From positions 1 to 64,000 of the forward strand of contig CALNAK010000013.1 of NCBI GenBank assembly GCA_937874185.1: a stretch of DNA of 64,000 bases, in the 5' to 3' direction. Within the stretch, counting starts at the first letter, position 1. Every line of letters begins with the position of its first letter. The position numbers and the translations under genes are program-made. The DNA is from an uncultured Lactobacillus sp. (GTDB lineage: Bacteria; Bacillota; Bacilli; Lactobacillales; Lactobacillaceae). The notes beneath the pieces are model-generated. The model ran no database searches. It worked only from the letters and a program-made list of their open reading frames with translations, and was not told where the DNA came from. This document shows positions 9,280-16,784 of this stretch, piece after piece.

Positions 9280-10227
9280 TCAAAATAATTTAGGATCTTT
9301 ATCAATGCTAGCTTGTAAATCATCTAAGAAAGTCGTAACTAATTTGTTTTCAGCGTTATTCAAAGTTCGGTCAGCTTGATAAGCAATGAAGTAATCAAGT
9401 GAAATAATACTTTGAGGCAGTGGATAAATATTATATTCCTTACTGTTTGGAGCAACGTAGACACTTTCTGGCAACAAGGTTACGCCAATTCCTGAAGTAG
9501 CTAATTTTACAGTTGTGAAAATATTATTACTTTCCAAAATTATGTTGGAATTTATATTGTATTTCTTAATTAAATAATCAATTTGACGTCTGATAGCTGA
9601 TCCGTGTGTCGTTAGAACCAAGTCTTCTGTTAAAAGTTCTTTCATGCTGAGGGAACCAGATGCCAAGTATCTTTTATTCGGTTTGTATAACTTAGATGTT
9701 TTGGGAATAATTGCAAAATAACCATGAGTTCCCCGATTATAAACTGTTAGTCGTGGTGAAATGGTTTCTGGATTTTGACCAATTAAAAAGTCGATTTCAT
9801 TGTTTAAAACTTTTTTTTCATTTATTTCAGGGATATCCTCATGTAATTCGATTTTTACTTTAGGATTGTGCGACAAATAATCTTTTAAGAATAACGGCAG
9901 GAGATAGGTTCCTAAACTAGAAAGGACGCCAATTCGAATAACGGTATTCTCAGGCGAAGAATACTTAACGATTTGTTTCTCAAAGTTACTCTTTTCAGTT
10001 TCTAAAGTGTTCAAATATTGATAATAGACACGTCCGGCATCGGTTAGTTGTAAAGGTGATGATTGGCGATTGACGATTTCAATTCCCAATTCTTTTTCGG
10101 CAGACTTAATCGTTTGAGTCAAATACGGTTGAGAGATATAGAGATCCTTCGCGGCTTTAGTATAGTTTCCATGTTTCAACAGCATGTCGAGATAGAGCAA
10201 CATATTTAAAGAATCAACTTTTGGCAT
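9280..10227 (-). CDS. LysR-family regulator of the adjacent reductase operon (HcrR-like)
   Basis: 315 residues from ATG 10227, chosen because AGGAGGG sits 6 nt upstream; the longer in-frame extension to 10293 has no ribosome site. The N-terminal winged HTH (NYTKAAKDLYISQPYLTQTIKSAEKELG, broken here by my reading only) is standard LysR, and a two-lobe effector domain follows from about residue 90. It is divergent from the hcrA/hcrB-like pair. In Lactiplantibacillus plantarum a LysR regulator similarly flanks hcrAB, so hydroxycinnamate-type induction is a reasonable inference. Specificity is unproven. Confidence 0.8.
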   Translation of the reverse strand: MPKVDSLNMLLYLDMLLKHGNYTKAAKDLYISQPYLTQTIKSAEKELGIEIVNRQSSPLQLTDAGRVYYQYLNTLETEKSNFEKQIVKYSSPENTVIRIGVLSSLGTYLLPLFLKDYLSHNPKVKIELHEDIPEINEKKVLNNEIDFLIGQNPETISPRLTVYNRGTHGYFAIIPKTSKLYKPNKRYLASGSLSMKELLTEDLVLTTHGSAIRRQIDYLIKKYNINSNIILESNNIFTTVKLATSGIGVTLLPESVYVAPNSKEYNIYPLPQSIISLDYFIAYQADRTLNNAENKLVTTFLDDLQASIDKDPKLF

Positions 10228-10302
10228 AAATATCCCTCCTAAAAATTTCGATAACAATTTACTTATAGCCCAATAATTAAATAAATATTTCACAAATATG
10301 GT

Positions 10303-10315
10303 TCTATATCATAGA
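10303..10315. promoter_or_regulatory. Possible LysR operator palindrome
   Basis: TCTAT-ATC-ATAGA, a short perfect palindrome in the divergent intergenic region. A longer imperfect palindrome (GAAATCA..TTAAAT with GATTTAATGATTTC, about 10329-10362) lies beside it. LysR sites are usually T-N11-A dyads, so either could be the operator; this rests on position alone. Confidence 0.3.
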
Positions 10316-10380
10316 CTAATCAGTAAGAAATCAATTAAATTTTTTTGATTTAATGATTTCTTTAACGACAATAGTACCAT

Positions 10381-10394
10381 TGTAAACGCTTACT
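10381..10394 (+). promoter_or_regulatory. cre site (CcpA) upstream of hcrA
   Basis: TGTAAACGCTTACT matches the cre consensus TGWAARCGYTWNCW at all 14 positions. It lies 64 bp before the hcrA start, and a weaker cre-like GGAAACGGTTTTGA follows at 10397. Carbon catabolite control of the reductase operon is inferred. Confidence 0.75.
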
Positions 10395-10457
10395 ATGGAA
10401 ACGGTTTTGAAATAAAAGATAATTGTGCATTTAAGAACAATTAGGAGGGGACTTGCT

Positions 10458-11078
10458 ATGAAAATAGTTGGAATTGTTGGGACTAACTCAGTTGAGTCGA
10501 CTAATCGTGAATTATTAAAATATATGAAACAATATTACGCTGACACTGCTGAAATTGAGATTTGTGAAATTGAGGATATACCAGTCTTCAATGAACCCGA
10601 GGATAAGACGGCACCTAGTGCAGTTCAAACATTATCAGATAAGATTTTACAGGCTGATGGAATAATTTTTGCGACACCAGAATATGATCATTCCATTCCT
10701 GCTGTATTGAAAAATGCTATCGAATGGTTGTCATACACAACACGTCCGTTGATCAATAAACCAGTGATGATTGTTGGGGCATCACACGGTTCACTTGGAA
10801 CTTCGCGGGCACAATCACATTTGCGTCAAATCTTGGAGGCTCCAGAGTTAAAAGCTTTGGTTATGCCTAATGCTGAATTTCTTCTAGGTAGATCACTAGA
10901 AGCCTTTGATGATGATGGAATGCTGGTTTATCCAAATAAAGTTAAAGAACTAGATCATGAATTTAATGAATTTGTTTCATTCGTTAAATTGACAAATAAG
11001 TTGACTGTCAATAATGAATTCTTCGATGCAAGTAAACAATTTTCTTGGAAACAAGTTGCTAATGGGGAGGATATCTAA
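10458..11078 (+). CDS. hcrA: NADPH-dependent FMN reductase-like protein (HcrA-like)
   Basis: 206 residues from ATG 10458, preceded by AGGAGGGG; the upstream ATG at 10425 lacks a ribosome site. It has a flavodoxin-like NAD(P)H:FMN reductase fold, with GIVGTNSVESTNRELL as the FMN phosphate loop (residues 5-20), FATPEYDHSIPAVLKNAIEW as the family GSxPEYN-like motif, and a glycine-rich VGASHGSLGTSRAQ. It is about 50 percent similar by eye to the first 180 residues of the next gene, so the two are related by duplication. It is translationally coupled: its TAA overlaps the next ATG (TAATG). In L. plantarum HcrA is needed together with HcrB for hydroxycinnamate reduction; the assignment here rests on that architecture. 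Confidence 0.75.
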   Translation: MKIVGIVGTNSVESTNRELLKYMKQYYADTAEIEICEIEDIPVFNEPEDKTAPSAVQTLSDKILQADGIIFATPEYDHSIPAVLKNAIEWLSYTTRPLINKPVMIVGASHGSLGTSRAQSHLRQILEAPELKALVMPNAEFLLGRSLEAFDDDGMLVYPNKVKELDHEFNEFVSFVKLTNKLTVNNEFFDASKQFSWKQVANGEDI

Positions 11079-13498
11079 TGAAATTTATTGGGATTGTTGG
11101 TACAAATGCCAAAAAGTCATACAACAGAATGCTTCTACAATACATGCAGAAACACTTTGAATCTAAAGCAGAAATTGAAATCCTAGAATTAACTGATGTT
11201 CCTATGTTCAATGAATCAAAAGATCAATCTAATAGTGATATTATTCAAGAATTTAATACAAAAATTGAAGCCGCAGATGGTGTAATTATTGCGACTCCTG
11301 AACATAATCATTCAATTCCCGCAGCTTTGAAGAGTATCATCGAATGGCTTTCATTCAACTTACATCCACTAGATGGCAAGCCAGTCATGATTGTTGGAGC
11401 ATCATACAACGTTCAAGGTTCATCACGCGCTCAATTGCATTTGCGTCAGATCCTTGATGCACCTGGTGTTAACGCTAATGTGATGCCCGGATATGAATTT
11501 TTACTTGGTAAAGTCCAAGAAGCATTTGATGAAGATGGCAATATCAAATCAGCTCGAACAGTTGATTTTTTGGAAACTTGTTTTAACAGATTCATGAAGT
11601 TCTCAGATATTATTGCTCAATTGAATTTGCCAGAAGACATTACTTATCAACCAGGTACTTTCAAAGTTACAGCAGTCGGACATAATGGTGATTTACCAAT
11701 GTCTGTTACATTGTCAGATGACCGAATTGAATCAATTGATATTGATACCAGTAGTGAAACTAAAGGAATCGCTGATGTAGCATTCAAGCGTGTTCCACAA
11801 CAAATTATTGATGGTCAAACCTTGAACGTTGATGTTGTTTCTGGTGCATCCATCACAAGTAATGGGGTAATTGATGGGGTTGCCCAAGCTGTAAAAATGG
11901 CCGGAGCTGACCCAGAAATTTTGAAGAAACGTAAGAAGTCAGCTGGTCCTAATAAGCAAAATGTTATCGAATATCAAACAGATGTTGTTGTCGTTGGTGC
12001 CGGTGGTGCCGGTTTAACTGCTGCTGCTAAGACAATTCAAGATGGTAAAAAGGCCATTGTTGTTGAGAAGTTCCCATCACCAGGTGGAAACACTGTTCGT
12101 GCCGGTGGTCCAATGAACGCTGCTGATCCAGCATGGCAAAATGAATTTCCAGCAATTAGTGGTGAAAAACATACTTTGAAGGAAATCATGGATACGGATG
12201 AATCAACAATTGATTCTGAATATTTGGAAGATTTCCGTGCTTTGAAGGGTCAAATTGCTGAATACCTCAAAGAAAATGATGACAAGAAAGCCTACTTATT
12301 CGATTCAAAACTCTTACACAGAATCCAAACTTATCTTGGTGGTAAGAGAACTGATTTGAAAGGTAATACAATTTATGGTCAATATGACTTAGTTAAAGAA
12401 TTAACGGATCACGCTTTGGAATCAGTTAACTGGCTTAAAGATATCGGAGTTAAGTTCGATGAAACACAAGTAACTATGCCAGTTGGTGCGCTTTGGCGTC
12501 GTGGTCACAAACCATTGGGGAATCAGGGATTTGCTTATATTGAAAATTTGACAAAATATGTCAAAGAACATGATGGCAAAATCATTACTGATACCGCCGT
12601 TAAACAATTAATTATTGAAGACGGCAACGTTAAGGGTGTTATTGCTAGAAGTTCTGATGGTAAAAAAGTTATTGTCCATGCCGGTGCAGTTGTGCTAGCT
12701 TCCGGTGGATTCGGTGCTAATACAAAGATGCTCAAACAATATAATACTTATTGGAGTGACATCGACGATAATATCAAGACGACTAATTCACCAGCTATTA
12801 CTGGTGACGGAATCCGTTTAGGTCAAAGTGCCGGAGCTGATTTAGTTGGAATGGGCTTCTCACAAATGATGCCAGTATCTGATCCTAATACCGGTGAAAT
12901 ATTTACTGGTTTGCAAGTTCCACCACAGAACTTTGTGATAATAAATCAACAAGGTAAACGATTTGTTAATGAGTACGCTAGTCGTGATGCGTTGACACAA
13001 GCTGCCATTGATAATGGTAATTTATTCTACTTACTTGCTGATGATGAGATTAAGAAGACCGCCTATAATACTAGCCAAGCACAAATTGACAAACAAGTTG
13101 AGAATGGAACTTTGTATCGTGCTGATACCATTGAAGATTTGGCAAAACAATTGAAGATGGATCCAGCTGTTTTGGAAGATACAGTCAAGAAATATAATTC
13201 TTATGTTGATAATGGGGACGATCCAGAATTTCATAAGAATGCTTTCGATTTGAAAGTTAAAGTAGCACCATTCTATGCCACACCAAGAAAACCAGCTATT
13301 CACCATACAATGGGTGGTTTAAAGATAGATACAGATGCTCATGTTATTAATAAAGATGGGCAGATTATTCATGGACTATATGCTGCTGGAGAAGTTGCCG
13401 GAGGAATTCATGCTGGTAATAGACTCGGTGGTAACTCGTTGAGCGATATCTTCACCTTTGGACGTATCGCTGCAGACAGTGCTCTAAAAGAAATGTGA
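11078..13498 (+). CDS. hcrB: Three-domain flavin reductase: FMN reductase + FMN_bind + fumarate-reductase-type FAD domain (HcrB-like)
   Basis: 806 residues. Residues 1-180 are an NAD(P)H:FMN reductase-like domain. Residues 195-280 are an FMN_bind domain with flavinylation motif DVVSGAS (252-258), where Ser258 would carry FMN attached by ApbE. Residues 300-806 are a fumarate reductase/succinate dehydrogenase-type FAD domain with VVVGAGGAG (304-312), HHTMGG (742-747) and EVAGGIHAGNRLGGN (772-786), the last supplying the catalytic Arg. There is no signal peptide, so it is a cytoplasmic NAD(P)H-driven reductase of an activated C=C bond. The same domain order occurs in NADH:fumarate, acrylate and (hydroxy)cinnamate reductases. 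The neighbours (hcrA, LysR, MFS) favour hydroxycinnamates, but fumarate or urocanate cannot be excluded. No apbE is seen here. Confidence 0.8.
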   Translation: MKFIGIVGTNAKKSYNRMLLQYMQKHFESKAEIEILELTDVPMFNESKDQSNSDIIQEFNTKIEAADGVIIATPEHNHSIPAALKSIIEWLSFNLHPLDGKPVMIVGASYNVQGSSRAQLHLRQILDAPGVNANVMPGYEFLLGKVQEAFDEDGNIKSARTVDFLETCFNRFMKFSDIIAQLNLPEDITYQPGTFKVTAVGHNGDLPMSVTLSDDRIESIDIDTSSETKGIADVAFKRVPQQIIDGQTLNVDVVSGASITSNGVIDGVAQAVKMAGADPEILKKRKKSAGPNKQNVIEYQTDVVVVGAGGAGLTAAAKTIQDGKKAIVVEKFPSPGGNTVRAGGPMNAADPAWQNEFPAISGEKHTLKEIMDTDESTIDSEYLEDFRALKGQIAEYLKENDDKKAYLFDSKLLHRIQTYLGGKRTDLKGNTIYGQYDLVKELTDHALESVNWLKDIGVKFDETQVTMPVGALWRRGHKPLGNQGFAYIENLTKYVKEHDGKIITDTAVKQLIIEDGNVKGVIARSSDGKKVIVHAGAVVLASGGFGANTKMLKQYNTYWSDIDDNIKTTNSPAITGDGIRLGQSAGADLVGMGFSQMMPVSDPNTGEIFTGLQVPPQNFVIINQQGKRFVNEYASRDALTQAAIDNGNLFYLLADDEIKKTAYNTSQAQIDKQVENGTLYRADTIEDLAKQLKMDPAVLEDTVKKYNSYVDNGDDPEFHKNAFDLKVKVAPFYATPRKPAIHHTMGGLKIDTDAHVINKDGQIIHGLYAAGEVAGGIHAGNRLGGNSLSDIFTFGRIAADSALKEM

Positions 13499-13537
13499 TC
13501 TCTAAAAAATTACTGTAAAAGGTAAGGGGGAAGCATC

Positions 13538-14776
13538 ATGAGTAAAGAAGTGAATCGTTGGCAAGTTTTAGTTGCCTCAACAGCAATTCTATTATGTACC
13601 GGAGCCGTTTATGCCTTTAGTGTTTTCGCAGGTCCGTTGAGTGCCTCTAAGGGTTGGAGTATGTCAGAAATTATGTTGGCATTTACAATCAATTCAGCTA
13701 TCAGCCCAATTCCGATGGTTTTAGGAGGATTTTTAACAGATAAAGGTTTATCCAGATGGTCAATTACAATCGGTGGACTTTTGTTTGGACTAGGATTTTT
13801 CCTTACAGGGATGGTCACAAGTCCAGGAATGTTATATCTAACTTATGGATTGATCGGTGGTTTAGGTCAAGGTTTAGCATATTCAGGTTGTTTAAGTAAT
13901 ACTATCAAGTTATTCCCAGACAAGAAGGGCTTAGCTTCAGGTATTATCACAGCCGGAATGGGTGGAGCAGCTATCATTGCTGCACCGATCGGTAATTATT
14001 TTGTTGAGAGTCATGACGTACTTTATGCTTTTAGAATGTTAGGTATCATCTATTTAGCCGTAGTTTTAATTGCAAGTTTCTTCGTTAGGGAAGCACCAGC
14101 CAATTTCCAGCCAAAAGGTTGGGTTCCTGCAGAAGTTAAAGCAGGTGGCAAGATGGTCAATAAGAATTGGATTGAAATGTTAAAGACACCATATTTCTAT
14201 TTGATCTTCTCAATGCTTTGTACCGGAGCATTCTCAGGTTTGATGATTGCTTCAAATGCTTCAGTTATTGGACAACAAATGTTTAGTTTGTCAGCAGCAT
14301 CTGCCGCATTTTACGTTAGCCTTTACTCATTATGCAATTGTGCCGGCAGAGTTATCTGGGGGACAGTTTCAGATAAATTAGGACGTAATTCAACTTTGAA
14401 TATTATCTTAGGCGTAATCGTAGTTGCCTTCTTAATTTTAGTTGGAGTACATTCAACCGCAGGATTCGCCATTGGTATCGTAATTTTAGGACTATGTTTC
14501 GGTGGAGTTATGGGAGTCTTCCCACCACTAGTAATGGAAAATTATGGTCCTGCTAACCAAGGTACTAATTACGGAATCGTCTTTATTGGATATTCCGCTG
14601 CAGCTTTCTTCGCACCAAAAGTAGCCGTTAACATGGCTGCTGCAAATAATGGTAACTTTACCAAAGCCTTCTATGTAGCAATTATTGTTGCTCTAGTAGG
14701 ATTAGTAATGAACTTGATCTACATTCATTTGAAGAAGAATGAAAATAAACAACATCATGTTGGATTAACAGCATAG
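13538..14776 (+). CDS. MFS transporter, oxalate/formate antiporter (OFA)-like
   Basis: 412 residues with 12 predicted membrane segments. OFA/MFS features include WQVLVASTAILLCTGAVYAF at the N-terminus, GGFLTDKGLSRW as the loop 2-3 motif, GLGQGLAYSGCLSNTIKLFPDKKGLASGI in the segment 4-5 region, and SDKLGRNSTL in the second half. It lies 39 bp after hcrB with RBS AAGGGGGAAG, so it is probably in the same operon. A carboxylate substrate matching the reductase, such as a phenolic or dicarboxylic acid, is likely from context only. Confidence 0.85.
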   Translation: MSKEVNRWQVLVASTAILLCTGAVYAFSVFAGPLSASKGWSMSEIMLAFTINSAISPIPMVLGGFLTDKGLSRWSITIGGLLFGLGFFLTGMVTSPGMLYLTYGLIGGLGQGLAYSGCLSNTIKLFPDKKGLASGIITAGMGGAAIIAAPIGNYFVESHDVLYAFRMLGIIYLAVVLIASFFVREAPANFQPKGWVPAEVKAGGKMVNKNWIEMLKTPYFYLIFSMLCTGAFSGLMIASNASVIGQQMFSLSAASAAFYVSLYSLCNCAGRVIWGTVSDKLGRNSTLNIILGVIVVAFLILVGVHSTAGFAIGIVILGLCFGGVMGVFPPLVMENYGPANQGTNYGIVFIGYSAAAFFAPKVAVNMAAANNGNFTKAFYVAIIVALVGLVMNLIYIHLKKNENKQHHVGLTA

Positions 14777-14891
14777 CCGTTGTCCGCTCCGCAATATCGA
14801 GGTCTGGAACGCCATGGACACGATTTTTAACCAATTTGAAGTTCAAAATTGTTTCAAAATGGAGATCTCGTATTGCTCCGCCACCAACTAG
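14777..14891 (+). repeat. Structured intergenic element, copy 3 (internally deleted)
   Basis: The outer stem is GCAATATCGAGGTCT with AGATCTCGTATTGC, closest to copy 2 in opposite orientation. It keeps the first inner hairpin (AATTTGAAGTTCAAAATT) and GGACACGA. It then jumps from TTTCAAAA straight into the right arm, so the CTCGGCC linker and second inner hairpin are missing. It reads as a deletion derivative that keeps the outer stem. Confidence 0.7.
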
Positions 14892-14929
14892 ATAGTGGAT
14901 TTTAGTTTAATTGATTAATCAAGTATTTA

Positions 14930-14976
14930 AAAAACAGTATCGACTAGATTTAATTCTGGCTAATACTGTTTTTTTT
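14930..14976 (+). terminator. Rho-independent terminator of the reductase/MFS operon
   Basis: AAAAACAGTAT (14930-14940) pairs with ATACTG plus a T8 tract ending at 14976. It follows the MFS gene. Confidence 0.7.
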
Positions 14977-15002
14977 GTTTTCGGGTTGAGTTTACGGATA
15001 TG

Positions 15003-15055
15003 AAAAGAGAGTTTGTATTAACCAAATATTCCAGTTAATACAAACTCTCTTTTTT
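15003..15055. terminator. Strong terminator hairpin, bidirectional
   Basis: AAAAGAGAGTTTGTATTAAC (15003-15022) pairs perfectly over 20 bp with its complement at 15034-15053, around an 11-nt loop, with T and A tracts on the two sides. It separates the MFS gene from the minus-strand MucBP-like gene and can stop transcription both ways. Confidence 0.8.
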
Positions 15056-15085
15056 GATATACCTTTAAATAAACTAAAAACAACA

Positions 15086-15247
15086 CTAGCCTGGAGTGAA
15101 AATCTAAATTGGCTCAGTGGTGAAGTTGTTCTTAGTGGACGAAGTACACTTAGAACAAGGCCGAGCTTGAAGACTATTGGCAGAGCCAATCGCCTTCAAG
15201 TCGTGCCCACCACGTTCCAGCCAAATTTAGATTTTTACGTAAGGCGG
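15086..15247 (-). repeat. Structured intergenic element, copy 4 (reverse)
   Basis: Runs from CTAGCCTGG to AAGGCGG. The outer stem is AAAATCTAAATTGGCT with its complement AAATTTAGATTTT. Inner hairpins are TTGTTCTTAGTGG/CACTTAGAACAA and CTTGAAG...CCTTCAAG, joined by GGCCGAG and followed by TCGTGCCCACC. The inner part is almost identical to the copies at 29022 and 40443, while the outer stem differs. Confidence 0.75.
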
Positions 15248-15257
15248 CCCCAAAGGC

Positions 15258-16283
15258 CTACAAATTCAAATACTTACTCTCAATATAATAACCATCATCA
15301 AGTTGTGCCCAAACGCTATAGTTATCAAGTTGAACAAGTTGTTTAACAAAGACCTCTTGATTGCCACGGTAACGTTGATTATCCATATCACCATAAGGAG
15401 TTTTCCAAGCAGTGATGAATTGATCTGAGTAATAAAGAACTTTGACAGAACGATTAATATTCATACTGTCGATAACGGAATAAGTATAGCTAATATTATT
15501 AGCTGTTTCAGCTAAAGGACTGTTCAACATTTCTTGACGTGAACTTGGTTGTTTGATGATTTGTGTTGTGATGCTTTCAGTACTTGGAATCCAAGTATTA
15601 CCACCAAGATTATACCAGATGGTGTTGTTGTAAGTTTCTTGAACAGCACGAAAGACTTTCCAAGTTGTGCCATATGGCAAAGTTTTGTCTAGTGGAACTT
15701 TACTGATAGGTTCACTGAAGACATCAACGTTATTAGTTGTTTTAATATATAAATTTTTATCGGTGCGGTAATCCCTAATAGGGAGAACGTTATAAACGTA
15801 TTCTTGTTCTTGGACTTTGTCTGTGAATTGACCACTAGCATCTTTAGGTGAACTAACTAAGAAATGGTTAGCTTCTTCCAAAGGTTGTGAGTCAAACTTA
15901 CGATTCAATTCACCTTCCAAGTATTGTGGATCAGCAATTAGTTTACCACTAGTATTACGATGATAAACGATAACTGGCGCTGATAATTGATTAGAGTAGA
16001 CTAAATAGATTCCGTCGGAATTTGGGATGAATGTTTGTTGAAAATTAGTTACAGATGACAAAATATATCCTGGTATTTCTTTCCAAGGAATATCTAATTT
16101 ATCTAAGTAGTGCCCCTTGATAGTTGTTGATTCACTTATGTCTTTACCTAAAGAATCAACGTAATGGACTTTGATTTCGACATCATCGCGAGTCAGTTTT
16201 GTTACTTTAGGTGAGAGTACGTCATTTTCCATAGTTCTTTCCCCGTTATGGGAAAAGCGCTTATTCGTATGCTTTTGACCCAT
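15258..16283 (-). CDS. MucBP-like / GW-like modular protein without signal peptide
   Basis: 341 residues. Two MucBP-like modules occupy about 30-165 (VEIKVHYVDSLGKDISESTT and APVIVYHRNTSGKLI, ending EQEYVYN). Two SH3/GW-like modules follow (about 185-245 and 265-341) with IWYNLGGNTWIPS and VWAQLDDGYYIESKYL. Such modules normally act at the cell surface, yet neither possible start (16283 with AAGGGA; 16232 with GGGGAAAG) gives a signal peptide or membrane segment. It may be exported by an unrecognised route, or the true N-terminus may be lost. It is single-gene and convergent with the MFS gene. Function is unknown. Confidence 0.65.
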   Translation of the reverse strand: MGQKHTNKRFSHNGERTMENDVLSPKVTKLTRDDVEIKVHYVDSLGKDISESTTIKGHYLDKLDIPWKEIPGYILSSVTNFQQTFIPNSDGIYLVYSNQLSAPVIVYHRNTSGKLIADPQYLEGELNRKFDSQPLEEANHFLVSSPKDASGQFTDKVQEQEYVYNVLPIRDYRTDKNLYIKTTNNVDVFSEPISKVPLDKTLPYGTTWKVFRAVQETYNNTIWYNLGGNTWIPSTESITTQIIKQPSSRQEMLNSPLAETANNISYTYSVIDSMNINRSVKVLYYSDQFITAWKTPYGDMDNQRYRGNQEVFVKQLVQLDNYSVWAQLDDGYYIESKYLNL

Positions 16284-16451
16284 AATAATTCCCTTCTAAC
16301 ATTAAATTAGTGTAAGTCTAACATAGAAGATAACGAAGAATTGGCTTTATGACGGTATCTTAATGATACTTAAAGGAAAAATAAAAAAGAGTAAAGGAAT
16401 TTTTAATGTTTTCCCTCAGATTTTTGTTATATCAAGTTAGTGCGTAATTTT

Positions 16452-16613
16452 CCGTCTTCCATGAAAAGGTGATTGGGTTGGAACATAGCCGGCACAACTT
16501 GAAGCCAGCGATGAACCTACTGTCTACAAGCTTGGCCTTTGACTAAGCTGGCAAAGTACGCCAACTAAGTCAAATTTGGCTATTGAACCCATCGCCTTTT
16601 CATTCCAGACTAG
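16452..16613 (+). repeat. Structured intergenic element, copy 5 (forward)
   Basis: The outer stem is GAAAAGGTGATTGGGTT with GAACCCATCGCCTTTTC. The second inner hairpin is TGACTTAGTTGGC/GCCAGCTTAGTCA read on the minus strand. Linkers are CCGGCACAACTT and AAGCTTGGCC. Only about six bases differ from the copy at 26353, showing recent copying or gene conversion between the two flanks of the mannosidase genes. Confidence 0.75.
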
Positions 16614-16629
16614 TTTGGAATAGATATCA

Positions 16630-16698
16630 CAAAAAACACTAATTCTGATACCCTAAAATAATTAATTTTAGAGGAATGGATAAACAAAATTAGTGTTT
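16630..16698 (-). terminator. Terminator of the GH92 operon
   Basis: AAACACTAATT (16634-16644) pairs with AATTAGTGTTT (16688-16698), with an inner CTAAAAT/ATTTTAG. The minus strand ends in a T6 tract. It resembles the hairpins at 28884 and 40739 in sequence, a small family of (A)GTGCTAATCC-type terminators. Confidence 0.65.
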
Positions 16699-16784
16699 CA
16701 AATTTAGATTTAGTAAAACTAGTTCAGAACAAGGAAAAATTGTGTCTGTTATGTTTTAGCTAATTTTTTCTCACTCCTATAAAA

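Noticed and set aside
14992..15189. Minus-strand open frame that shares a peptide with another at 28985-29194
   Set aside because: Both frames run through copies of the structured intergenic element (15086 and 29022). The shared peptide is only the translation of that non-coding repeat, with no ribosome site.
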